In this document: positions 1 through 8,532 of the stretch, in pieces | Layout of the letters: every line of letters begins with the position of its first letter | Numbering within the stretch: the stretch's first letter is position 1 | DNA from: Ostreococcus mediterraneus | Lineage: Eukaryota > Chlorophyta > Mamiellophyceae > Mamiellales > Bathycoccaceae | Assembly (NCBI GenBank): GCA_012295225.1 | Contig: WMKK01000002.1 | Location: forward strand, 317,167-381,166 | Reading direction: 5' to 3' | DNA: 64,000 bases | Position numbers and translations under genes: made by a program | The notes under the pieces: model-generated | Seen by the model: the letters and a program-made list of their open reading frames with translations, nothing else | What the model was told of the DNA's origin: nothing | Databases searched by the model: none

Positions 1-658
1 CTCTTCGTTCAGCGCGCTGATCTGCAATGTATTTTTCGTGAAAATACGCACCCAACGCATTATTCATGGATGAGTTTTCCATCTTGATGTGTTTCAGCTT
101 GCCAAATTCGCGTTCTTTACGCCTCTCGTACTCCCAAAGTATCGCTGAAAACTCGGCTCTATCTATCATTTTGTTCCCGTCGTGATCCATTATCGCGAAA
201 ACGAACGCTACGCTACTTTTGATTTCTCCCTTGTTCACCAATTTCTTCGCCTCTTTCGTCGCCAACTCTAAGACGCCGAGCGTCGTGACAAACTCTTCAA
301 AAGTGATTTTGCCGTCGTTGTCGGTGTCAAAGTATTGTAAGATGTTTTGCGTCCATACGCTACGTTTATCTAGGGCAAACACTTGACATAGTTCACCAAC
401 GTCAATGGATCCCGAGCTGTCGATGTCGAACTTCAAAAAGTCCCGCTTCAAGCGCCTCAGGCTCCTCGCACTCCGTACTTGAGCGTCAAACGGGGACAAC
501 GTTGGTCGCTTCGGGAGCACACGACGGATGGCTCTGAGACAATAGAAGAGAACGCGAACGGCAGGATGTTTGGGCGAACTCGCTTTTTCCTCGTCATTTT
601 CTTCGTTCAATGCATCGGGTGGAGGTTCGTCTTCCGATGGAGGTTCTTCAGCCTCCAT
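1..658 (-). CDS. EF-hand calcium-binding protein (3' end outside window)
   Basis: The minus strand is open for 219 codons from an ATG at 656-658 to the left edge, so the C-terminus is missing. The N-terminus is acidic and proline-rich (residues 1-30), followed by a basic stretch. Three EF-hand loops are visible at about residues 78-89 (DIDSSGSIDVGE), 111-122 (DTDNDGKITFEE) and 158-169 (DHDGNKMIDRAE). The first two are canonical, with Asp at position 1 and Glu at position 12. The third has Lys where the loop normally has Gly at position 6, so it may bind calcium weakly. The layout recalls calcineurin-B-like sensors, but the exact family cannot be named without the rest. No in-frame ATG was found just upstream, which supports this start. 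A calcium-sensing role is inferred from the family. Confidence 0.8.
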   Translation of the reverse strand, partial: MEAEEPPSEDEPPPDALNEENDEEKASSPKHPAVRVLFYCLRAIRRVLPKRPTLSPFDAQVRSARSLRRLKRDFLKFDIDSSGSIDVGELCQVFALDKRSVWTQNILQYFDTDNDGKITFEEFVTTLGVLELATKEAKKLVNKGEIKSSVAFVFAIMDHDGNKMIDRAEFSAILWEYERRKEREFGKLKHIKMENSSMNNALGAYFHEKYIADQRAERR

Positions 659-895
659 CGCGCCGCGCAGTGGAGTGAGCGTAAAAACTACCACAAGCGC
701 GTGTTTGGCACATGGTTCGAGTGTCACCGAATAAAGTAATGAAGAATGCTCAATGCGCGCGGGAGCGAAAAAGTATGCGTGTAAGTGCGCGTACGTGCGC
801 GTGGGATTTTTAGTGATTACGCCCGCAGTTCAATACTACAAACGAAGTTCGTTCTAATGCGCTCACACTGAGCGCCTATTCGTCTCCTCTCCAAC

Positions 896-1474
896 TTAAG
901 CATCGGCCTCCATAGTACCCTTCTCCGAAACGTAGATACCGTCAAGGAACTTACGGATATCCTTATTCTTCACCAAGCACGCCATGTGGATGAGCGCCGC
1001 AGACTTCGACACGTTGTCGATGTCGCTGCCCTCGAGGATGATTTGATCCTTCACAGTGTCATCACGAATGCACACAACGCCCGGAAGCATGTTGCACACA
1101 CGGGTACGCTTCTCACCGAGGAAGTTACGAATCTCGACGACGGTACCACCCTTCTCCATGTTGATGTTCACGGGGAAGTGCGCATACACGGCGCGCATCT
1201 TGTAGCGGAAACCCTTCATGACACCATCGAACAAGTTCGAGACATGGCTAATAGTCGTACGGAGCGCAGCAGAGCGCTTGTTCGAAGAGAACCACATGGT
1301 GCCAACGATTTCGTTCGATTCCGTGTCGTGCACGAGGTCGAGCTTGGGCACATGGTGGAAGTCGCGAGACAACTCACCGCGGGGACCGGCGACGGTGATC
1401 TTGCGCGCCTTGCACACCTTGATCGTCACGCCCTCCGGGATCGCAAGTCTGATTTCCTTGTTGATGAGTCTCAT
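896..1474 (-). CDS. RPL9: 60S ribosomal protein L9 (uL6)
   Basis: This is a complete, intronless 192-residue uL6 protein of the large cytosolic ribosomal subunit. Family hallmarks are all present: the two L6 folds, VAGPRGELSRDF near residue 30, GFRYKMRAVYAHFP near residue 90, EIRNFLGEKRTRV near 113, and the C-terminal KNKDIRKFLDGIYVSEKGT. Length matches other eukaryotic L9 proteins. The ATG start gives an N-terminus that lines up with known L9 proteins. It is transcribed away from MRD1, and the two share an 859-base upstream region, so joint control as ribosome-production genes is plausible but only inferred. Confidence 0.97.
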   Translation of the reverse strand: MRLINKEIRLAIPEGVTIKVCKARKITVAGPRGELSRDFHHVPKLDLVHDTESNEIVGTMWFSSNKRSAALRTTISHVSNLFDGVMKGFRYKMRAVYAHFPVNINMEKGGTVVEIRNFLGEKRTRVCNMLPGVVCIRDDTVKDQIILEGSDIDNVSKSAALIHMACLVKNKDIRKFLDGIYVSEKGTMEADA

Positions 1475-2333
1475 CGTTCAATCTGTTGTTCGTTCGCAAA
1501 ACACAATAAATCGTCGTCAGTGGCGAGTTCTGGAGCGCAATACAAAAGAGTCACGCGGCTCGCGTTCGCGCGCCCCACGCGAACCCAACCAATAGGGCTT
1601 TGCTCGACTCATCGCGTTGGACGCGCTCGCGCCCGTGCGCGTCTCCATCGACCTCACGCGAGCAACGAACGACACCGTCCCACACGCCTTCCGCGTGCAA
1701 ACACGCTCGAATGCCGCTCGCGCGCGCGCCACCGCGCCCATCCGGTCAACCGAACCGCCCACGTCGCGCCCACATCGCGCGCCCCGCGCACACGGACACA
1801 TCGCCCTCGAACCCCGCCCGTGAACGTCGCTCACGACCATCACCGCGCGGAAACATCGAGAACAAAACCATCCCACCTATGCCACCGCGCGCGAGTCGCG
1901 CGCCACCGCGCATCGCCGCCATCACCGCGCCGTCACCCCGCGCGCGCGATCGCTATTAGGGCTACGGCATCCACCCACCCATCCGTCGCCCTCGCGAGCG
2001 CTGCGCGCGCCGACCCGCCTCGCGCGTGCGCATCGACTGACCGCACCGCACGCACGCATCGTCACGCATCGTTTTCATCGCGTCGTCGTCGCGCGTCGCG
2101 CACGTACCTAGAGGAGCTCGCGCGTGCGAAAGAGACCGCATCGAGGCGCGGCGCGCGCGGTTTCGTTCGAGTGGCCGGTCGGTCGGACTTCGGACATATG
2201 GCGTACACGCCACTAATGTATCACACATGTGCTCCAGCGTCGCTTTTGTCCCAGTCTCGCGCCGCGCGGCGGCGGCGGTGCGTCGTCGTCGTTCGTCGAC
2301 GCTCTCGAAAACGCGACGCGCGTCGCGCGGGTG
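1475..2333. promoter_or_regulatory. Divergent upstream region of RPL9 and MRD1
   Basis: This is an 859-base spacer between two genes that point away from each other. Long open frames cross it on both strands, but they are Arg/Ala/Pro-rich, begin without convincing starts and resemble no family, as expected by chance in GC-rich DNA. I see no tRNA-like or clear intron signal. It is long for this compact window and probably carries the promoters and 5' UTRs of both genes. Confidence 0.5.
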
Positions 2334-5081
2334 ATGACGACGACGTCAGTGCCGCCGCCGCCGCTACCATCACGAACGATGCACGAGGGCGAGGGCGAGG
2401 GCGAGGGCGATCCATCGCCGTCGAGTCGGTTGTGCGTGAAGAATGTGCCCAAGCACGTGAACGAGGCGCGATTGCGCGAGCATTTCGCGTCGCAAGGGGA
2501 AGTGACGGATGTGAAGATTGTGCGTACGACGGATGGGGTGTCGAGACAAATGGCGTTTGTTGGGTTTAAGACAGAAACGATGGCTACGGGGGCGTTGAAG
2601 TACTTTGATAGGACGTTTATCGACACGAGTCGGATTGAGGTGCAGTACGCGCGAAGCGTGCACAGCGCGCAGATTCCGCGACCGTGGTCCAAGTACTCCC
2701 AGGGAAGCTCGGCAAATAAGGAAGTGGAGACAAAGAAGGCGGCGAAGAATGCAGAGCCTGAGGAGGAAGAACGATGGATTGGTGCGAGAGAGGCGAAGAA
2801 GTTGGCCAAGCAACAGCTGCGAGAAAAGTTCGACCCGACGTACGAAGCAGAGCAAATGATGAAGGAAGATCCCAAGTTTCGTGAATTCATGGAACTCATG
2901 ATGCCATCGAAACAAAAGTTCTGGAACGATGGGTTTTTCGAGAACCAAGACGAGCTGGCCGCGCATGGTGATGCTCAAAAGGCGTTACGCGAAGGCGGCG
3001 ACGCGGGAAGTAGCGACGACGAATATCAAGACATAGATGACGGTGACGACGCAGGTGGTGCGCCATCGTCATCATCGCCATCATCCGACGATGATGATGA
3101 TTCTAAAGATGAATCGGATGATGACGTTGATTCAGATTCTGAAAAGTTGGCAAACGATGAAAAAGTGTCTGATATGGACTACTTCAAATCGAAACAGTCC
3201 ACTTGGAAGGATGACGAGTCTGGCAGTGACGATGACGATGACGATGACGAGTCTGGTGGTGACGACGATGACGATTCAGATGATTCTGGTGACGACTCTG
3301 GCGACGACGATGACGACGATGCTAAATCTGGCTCAGGATCAAGTTCCGTCTCTGAGGATGCTGAAAACGCCGCCGATGGGGAACCGGAATCCAAGGATGT
3401 AAATGCCGCAGATATGGAGGCACTCTCGGAAACGGGCCGCATTTTCGTTAGAAACTTGCCTTACACGGCTACTGAAGAAGAGATTGCGGAGTTGTTCCAG
3501 AAATTCGGTAAGCTTAGCGCGGTGCACATTCTCGTGGACAAGAGCACGCGTCGCAGTAAAGGCTTAGCGTACGTTACTTATGTGTTACCAGAAGATGGCG
3601 TCAAGGCAATGGAGGCGTGTGATGGTTCTATTTTCCAAGGAAGATTGCTTCACTTACTTCCAGCTAAACGAGCACCTCAGCTTTCGACAACCATGGGTGG
3701 CGTTGGCCGAGATGCTGACGCGGCAAACGCTGACGAGCCAGAGGACAAGAAGAATGCATTCAAAGCTGAGCGCGAGGCCGAAAGAAAAGCTGATGCGGGT
3801 AACACAAAGGCTTGGAATTCCTTGTTCATGCGTCAAGATACGGTTGCGGCTGCTATCGCTGCGCATTACGGCGTCACTAAGGCTGAACTTTTGGAAAGCG
3901 CGGCGGATGACCTCGCGGTGCGCATGGCGCTCGGTGAAGCTCAAGTCATTGCGACGACGAAGCAGCAGCTTAAAGAGGCAGGTATTGATGCAGATTCTTT
4001 AGAAAACTCTGCAGCTTCGAGTGGAGCTAAGAACAATAGCAAAGTCAAGCGTAGTAATTGCGTGTTGTTGTTGAAAAACTTGCCATACGAAGCCGAGGAG
4101 GATGAGCTCAGAGAACTTTGCGAAAAGTATGGTGGTATTTCTCGATTTATCTTGCCAGACACGCGTACGATTGCGGTCGTTGAGTTCTTAGAAGCTTCAG
4201 AAGCGCGTCGAGCATTTACTGGTTTAGCGTACAAGCGTTACCGACACGTTCCACTCTATCTTGAATGGGCCCCGGAAGACATCTTTGGATCGAGCGCAAA
4301 GGTTGACATTCGAGGCGCTAAAGCATTGGCGGCTGTAGAGGCAGCGAGCGACATAGCCAAGGAGGCGCGTGAAAAGACAAAGGCCAAAGTGGATGCAGCG
4401 AGCGATCTTGGCGGTAAGACAGCTGCCGATGATGCAGTTTCAATCTTTGTCAAGGGGCTTGATTTTGGAACGACGGAGAACAAGTTGCGTGCGCATTTCC
4501 TCGCCGCCGCGCAACGTATTTCTGGCAAGGTGATTTCTGAAAGAATTGTCACTCATCGTGGTCCTGGTGGAAAAATGTTGAGCCGAGGTTTTGGTTTCGT
4601 GGAGTTTGACTCACCCTTGACGGCAAAGTCTGTTTTGAACATTTTGCAAGGGTCGTCGCTCGATGGTAAAACGTTGCGTCTCGAGCTCAGTACGCAAGGT
4701 TCAAATAACGATGGTGATGACGAGAAGGGTGAGAAGATTCCAAAAGGCTTTAGCGCGACAAAAGTCATGGTGCGCAACGTCGCGTTTGAGGCCACCAAGC
4801 GTGATATTCAAAAACTTTTCAACCCGTTCGGTCAACTCAAACAAGTGCGCTTACCCAAAAAGTTTGATGGCGCGCACCGCGGTTTCGCATTCGTTGAGTT
4901 CAACACTCGACGCGAGACTCAAGCTGCGATAGATGCACTCAAAGGTACGCACTTGTATGGCAGGCACTTAATCATAGAACGCGCTGCAGACGATGACGAC
5001 GTCGACACGATTCGCAAAAAGACGACGGCAAAGTTTGAAGCTAATGAAACGGCGTCGAAACGAGCTCGTCTCGGAGCGTAG
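2334..5081 (+). CDS. MRD1: Multiple-RRM rRNA-processing factor, MRD1/RBM19-like
   Basis: The 915-residue product has five RNA-recognition motifs, at about residues 31-105, 368-445, 573-650, 701-785 and 809-888. RNP1 cores such as RGFGFVEF (RRM4) and RGFAFVEF (RRM5) are clear, and RNP2 cores such as IFVRNLPY are visible in RRM2. Between RRM1 and RRM2 lies a long Asp/Ser-rich acidic tract (about 222-350). Five RRMs and the size match yeast Mrd1; the animal homologue RBM19 usually has six. In the family this nucleolar protein binds pre-rRNA and U3 snoRNA and is needed for early 18S cleavages. The start is the first ATG; the frame stays open upstream, but only from a GTG at 2229. An ATG at 2379 is an alternative. 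Confidence 0.9.
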   Translation: MTTTSVPPPPLPSRTMHEGEGEGEGDPSPSSRLCVKNVPKHVNEARLREHFASQGEVTDVKIVRTTDGVSRQMAFVGFKTETMATGALKYFDRTFIDTSRIEVQYARSVHSAQIPRPWSKYSQGSSANKEVETKKAAKNAEPEEEERWIGAREAKKLAKQQLREKFDPTYEAEQMMKEDPKFREFMELMMPSKQKFWNDGFFENQDELAAHGDAQKALREGGDAGSSDDEYQDIDDGDDAGGAPSSSSPSSDDDDDSKDESDDDVDSDSEKLANDEKVSDMDYFKSKQSTWKDDESGSDDDDDDDESGGDDDDDSDDSGDDSGDDDDDDAKSGSGSSSVSEDAENAADGEPESKDVNAADMEALSETGRIFVRNLPYTATEEEIAELFQKFGKLSAVHILVDKSTRRSKGLAYVTYVLPEDGVKAMEACDGSIFQGRLLHLLPAKRAPQLSTTMGGVGRDADAANADEPEDKKNAFKAEREAERKADAGNTKAWNSLFMRQDTVAAAIAAHYGVTKAELLESAADDLAVRMALGEAQVIATTKQQLKEAGIDADSLENSAASSGAKNNSKVKRSNCVLLLKNLPYEAEEDELRELCEKYGGISRFILPDTRTIAVVEFLEASEARRAFTGLAYKRYRHVPLYLEWAPEDIFGSSAKVDIRGAKALAAVEAASDIAKEAREKTKAKVDAASDLGGKTAADDAVSIFVKGLDFGTTENKLRAHFLAAAQRISGKVISERIVTHRGPGGKMLSRGFGFVEFDSPLTAKSVLNILQGSSLDGKTLRLELSTQGSNNDGDDEKGEKIPKGFSATKVMVRNVAFEATKRDIQKLFNPFGQLKQVRLPKKFDGAHRGFAFVEFNTRRETQAAIDALKGTHLYGRHLIIERAADDDDVDTIRKKTTAKFEANETASKRARLGA

Positions 5082-5148
5082 TAGGTAGTAGACAACAAAG
5101 ATGTACTAGTAGTATAAAACAATTACAATTATGATGAATACGCTCGCT

Positions 5149-5871
5149 CTACGATGGCGGCGGATTGAATCTTTTGGCTAGGATGAGGTACTCGCAGTCG
5201 CCTCCCGGAGAGTTGTCGTCGATTTCATACTTCATCTTGTTGGTGTAAAATCCATACGCCGAGACGTTCACCTTGAGCACGGTGAGAATCACGGCATCCA
5301 TGCCCAATATTTTCGATAACTTCTCCACCAAAGTCACTAAAATTTCTCCCAACGATCGTTTCTGGTGCGCCGCCTCGCACTGCAACTCGTAAATGTACCC
5401 CACCGGCGCGTCCAAGTGCTCATCCTCTTGTTCAAATCTAAAGTGCACGAACGCCGCGGGCTGTTTCGTCGACGCACTTCGCGCGACAATAAACCTCGCC
5501 CCAGCATCATTCAACTCCCGTCTCTTCTCAATCGCATTCCACCCCCACGTTTGCTCATACAACGCCCGCATATTCGTCTTTGTCAACTCAAAGCACCAGT
5601 CCCGCGTCGCCTCATCCATCTCCCGACAGCTCGCGTACGTCTCAAACGCGTAATCCCACGGCAATGACGCCAACGCCGACACCACGTCGTGCGCACCATC
5701 CTCACCACCCCGCACCGTACTCAATTCATACTCTCGCTGCTTCTGCGCCCGTAACACCCCAGACGCCGCGCGCACGGGCGCATCGAAATCCTCCCTCGTC
5801 TTCGCATTCGCTCGTCCCAGCGTCGACGCCGTGAGCGATGATGTCGATGTCGACGTCGATGGCGGCTCCAT
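5149..5871 (-). CDS. NAA40: N-alpha-acetyltransferase 40 (NatD)-like histone N-terminal acetyltransferase
   Basis: The 240-residue protein matches the NAA40/NatD family, which acetylates the N-terminal Ser of histones H4 and H2A. Shared blocks include MRALYEQTWGWN (about 108-119), FVHFRFE, the beta-strand YIYELQ, LTVLKVN and a near-C-terminal YEIDDNSPGG...CEYLIL. The GNAT fold lies at about residues 75-235, and the first 45 residues look disordered. The acetyl-CoA loop, normally R/Q-x-x-G-x-G, reads QKRSLG here, so the first glycine is a serine. Family assignment is firm, but activity could be altered. It is convergent with MRD1 (67 bases apart) and divergent from PsaF. Confidence 0.9.
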   Translation of the reverse strand: MEPPSTSTSTSSLTASTLGRANAKTREDFDAPVRAASGVLRAQKQREYELSTVRGGEDGAHDVVSALASLPWDYAFETYASCREMDEATRDWCFELTKTNMRALYEQTWGWNAIEKRRELNDAGARFIVARSASTKQPAAFVHFRFEQEDEHLDAPVGYIYELQCEAAHQKRSLGEILVTLVEKLSKILGMDAVILTVLKVNVSAYGFYTNKMKYEIDDNSPGGDCEYLILAKRFNPPPS

Positions 5872-6348
5872 CGTATTCGTCGTCGTCGTCGTCGTCGCCG
5901 ACGATCACGCCACCACCACCTACCGCACGAATACGAGGCACGAACGACGCCGCGCGACCGTCGTCGTCGTCGTCGTCGTCGCGAACGTGTCTCGCCCACG
6001 ACGCGCGCGCGACCGCCGACTCACGGACACCGCCAACGCGTGCACCGCCAACGCCCAGAGCAAATCTGCGAGACACCACGATGTAAATAAACCATACACA
6101 TGATATACCATAATATAGTACAGAGTACGATATATATGTCCGAACTAAAAACGTATCTTTCACACGGACCCATCGGCGATCGCATCGATCGCGAGTTCGA
6201 TCGAGTTCGATCGATGGCGCGATCGCGAATCGCGATCGATCGATCGATCGATCGATCGATCGCGTTCGATCGATGGAATTCGAACGCACGCGATGGATCG
6301 CGCGCGCGCGCGGCGTGCGGCATACGCGCACGCGACGACGACGAGACG
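5872..6348. promoter_or_regulatory. Divergent upstream region of NAA40 and PSAF, with CGT and GATC repeats
   Basis: This 477-base spacer holds CGT/GTC trinucleotide runs near 5877-5985, an AT-rich stretch near 6085-6135 and a dense GATC-repeat block near 6177-6284. No gene is supported: open frames here are low-complexity and lack family resemblance. It should contain the promoters of the acetyltransferase gene and of PSAF. Confidence 0.5.
6177..6284. repeat. GATC-rich simple repeat
   Basis: Many overlapping GATC/CGAT/GATCGCG words are packed here. A perfect run of the tetranucleotide GATC spans 6234-6262, a little over seven units. Because GATC is self-complementary, the block can fold back on itself. 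It lies 65-170 bases upstream of the PSAF start codon. Confidence 0.85.
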
Positions 6349-7577
6349 ATGAACGCCGTGGCCCAGGTACGTGACGAGTGCGATGAAGAGTGCGCGAGTG
6401 CGCGCGTGAGGCGATGCCGGCGGTGGCGTCGACGCCGAGCGCGCTGTGAAGAAGGATGAGACGCGTGATGACGCGCGGGTCGTATCTCCAAGGCGCGATC
6501 GGATTGCGCCGCGTCCGTGTCGTGCGTTGTCTCGCGCGTATGCGCGTGAGATGCGCATAGGCGCGATGCGCGATGGCGTGGGGCGTGTGTGCGTCGTCAT
6601 CGCGTGCGCGTGCGTTGTGGTGTACGCGACGGGTAGAGGGTGGGATCGGCGCGGGATCGCGATCGCGCGCGCGACCCTACCGCGGGGATATCGTCCCGCG
6701 CGGGACGCGCGCGACGTCGGGAGGGGTGGTTGTGCGTGCGTGTGCGGAGATGTGATGCGTGCGTGTGCGTGATGGCGCACGTGACGCGCGGGACGTCTTG
6801 GGGGTGTTCGTGTTGATCGTATGCGTATACACTTTATGCGTATGTATGCGCGTGTGACGATGACTGACGAGGCGATTGCGTGTGCGGTCCGCGTTGTAGA
6901 TGAACCTTACGAGCAAAGTGACCGTCGCTGGTCTCAAGCCGACCGCCCGCGCGCAACGCGCCGCGGTCAAGACGGAGGCGCGCTGCTCCGCGGCGGACGC
7001 GACGCGCAAGGCGGCGTCCTTGGCGGTCGCCGTTGCGGTCGCCGCCGCGCCGTTGGTTGCTGTTGAAGAAGCGTTTGCGCGCGACGTCGCCCCGTACGCT
7101 GGTCTCACTCCGTGCAAGTCGAACAAGGCGTTCGCCAAGCGTCAAAAGACGGAAATCAAGGCGCTCGAAAAGCGCTTGAAGAAGTATGACGCCGCTTCCG
7201 CGCCCGCGCTCGCGCTCAACGCGACGATTGAAAAGACGAACACGCGCTTCGCGAACTATGGTGAGTCTGGTTTGCTCTGCGGCAAGGATGGTCTTCCCCA
7301 CTTGATTGTCGATGGTAACCTCGAGCACCTCGGTGAGTTCGCCGTGCCGGGCTTGGGTTTCCTCTACGTGGCGGGCTGGATCGGCTACGCGGGTCGCAGC
7401 TACGTGATGATGAACAAGGAGACCGCCAAGCCGACGGAGGGTGAAATCATCATTGATGTCCCGAAGGCGCTCGGCCTCATGTTCCAAGCGGGTGGGTGGC
7501 CGCTTCTCGCCGCCATGGAGCTCAAAAACCAAACCCTAACTGAAAAGGCGGAAAATATCACCGTGAGCCCCCGCTAG
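6349..7577 (+). CDS. PSAF: Photosystem I subunit III precursor (PsaF)
   Basis: PsaF forms the luminal docking site for plastocyanin or cytochrome c6 on photosystem I. I infer two exons: 6349-6366 (six codons, MNAVAQ) and 6900-7577. The intron has donor GTACGTGA, a CTGAC branch-like site at 6864-6868 and acceptor GTTGTAG. The 231-residue precursor has a bipartite transit region with a hydrophobic Ala-rich segment ending AFA before the mature start ([11 protein letters not shown]). The mature part shows the Lys-rich plastocyanin-binding helix ([18 protein letters not shown]), [13 protein letters not shown], the membrane helix [13 protein letters not shown] and the terminal ENITVSPR, all typical of green-lineage PsaF. 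Translation could instead begin at the ATG at 6900 if exon 1 is wrong; that would remove only six residues. Confidence 0.93.
6367..6899 (+). other. Intron of PSAF (533 nt)
   Basis: The boundaries are set by GTACGTGA at the 5' end, a CTGAC site 32 bases before the acceptor, and TGTAG at the 3' end. The same signals occur in the two RPL8 introns of this window. The interior is very GC-rich and I recognise no nested gene or snoRNA. It is the longest intron inferred here. Confidence 0.7.
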
Positions 7578-7590
7578 GGACCTAGACGAC

Positions 7591-7640
7591 ATGCTCGTTG
7601 AGACGACCCGATCGTTGTTGAGACGACCTACTCGTTGTTG
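7591..7640 (+). repeat. 20-bp tandem repeat in the PSAF 3' UTR region
   Basis: About two and a half copies of a 20-base unit, roughly ATCGTTGTTGAGACGACCTA, begin 13 bases after the PSAF stop codon. Each full copy contains GTTGAGACGAC, and the copies differ at a few positions. It may lie in the transcript's 3' UTR. Confidence 0.7.
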
Positions 7641-8133
7641 GGAAATTGAGCGCTGTATTTCCTTTCACAATCCGTTTTAATTAGTCGCGTCTTGTGATAC
7701 CAAAAAGCTTTCATTTACAACATGCCGTCGTCACACGCGCGTGTGATGACGACGACGACTACTATTACACGTGTCTCTCCGAAAGCGTCGCCACAGATTC
7801 AACTTCAAGCCCGCCGCGTACGACGGTTGTCACGACGGGCCGAAACGTGCTCGCATCCGTTCTCGCACCTTCGCCTCTCCGAACGCCTCACACATGCCAA
7901 GCACACACCCGCACGATACATGTACCCATACAGCATCGCACTCGCGCGTCATCGCCACGAAACCACCATCCAAAGTCGTCGTCAACGTCGCGTTCGTCGT
8001 TGTCGGGACGCCGCTGCGCGCCCAAACGTCCCACGCGTGAGCGCGGTTCTCGCCCGCGTCAATACCGTCGCGCCGACGATGACGGTCATCGTATCCGACG
8101 GCGCGCTCCAGTGACCATCGGTGAAGCCTTTCT

Positions 8134-8160
<27 letters not shown>

Positions 8161-8166
<6 letters not shown>

Positions 8167-8205
8167 GACCGCCATCGCCGCGACCGCCATCGCCGCGACC
8201 GCCAT
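8161..8205. repeat. 15-bp tandem repeat, three exact copies
   Basis: Three perfect head-to-tail copies of CGCCGCGACCGCCAT, flanked by a CGC/CGT trinucleotide run. The unit length is a multiple of three, so it stays in frame, giving Ala/Thr/Ile or Gly/Asp/Arg repeats depending on strand. Confidence 0.85.
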
Positions 8206-8532
8206 CGCCGCCGCGCCCGTGCCCACCATCGTCGCGCCCGCCGTGGTCAAACGCGCGTCGCGAGACGGTGTGCGAGCGCGATCGCGGTCGCGCGGTCGCG
8301 GGGACGATGATTGGGGTGATCTGTGTGATGCTTGCGTGCATGTCGCGTGCGTGCGCGCGCGGGTGGCGTCGTGAAATGACGTCGATCGCTGGGGGGTCGT
8401 TATGATGACGAGGATGACTTTTTAGGCGCGCGCGCGGTGTCGCATGTGCGCGACTCTAGGCGCGAGAGGTGACGCGCGTGCGATGATGCGCGTTCTAGAA
8501 CTACACTGCTATGCTATGCGACGCTATGCGGG

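Larger units (their letters stand above)
7578..8532. other. Long convergent spacer with no recognised gene
   Basis: This 955-base stretch lies between the 3' ends of PSAF and the next minus-strand gene, which is unusually long for a convergent spacer here. Open frames exist on both strands, including a plus frame at about 7694-8374 that begins at TTG. They are low-complexity (Ala/Ser/Arg/Pro or Gly/Asp runs) and match nothing I know. It contains a 20-bp repeat just after PSAF and a 15-bp repeat at 8161-8205. A lineage-specific gene or noncoding RNA cannot be excluded. Confidence 0.5.

Noticed and set aside
986-2569. 527-codon open frame on the plus strand
   Set aside because: It runs antisense to RPL9 and into the MRD1 upstream region, is Arg/His/Ala-rich, and has no family resemblance; chance openness in GC-rich DNA explains it.
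5726-6331. Asp- and Arg-rich frames upstream of NAA40
   Set aside because: They are translations of CGT/GAC repeats and of the GATC block; no ordered protein segment.
7694-8374. 226-codon open frame on the plus strand
   Set aside because: It starts at TTG, is low-complexity through repeats and matches nothing; kept as an open question in the findings rather than called as a gene.
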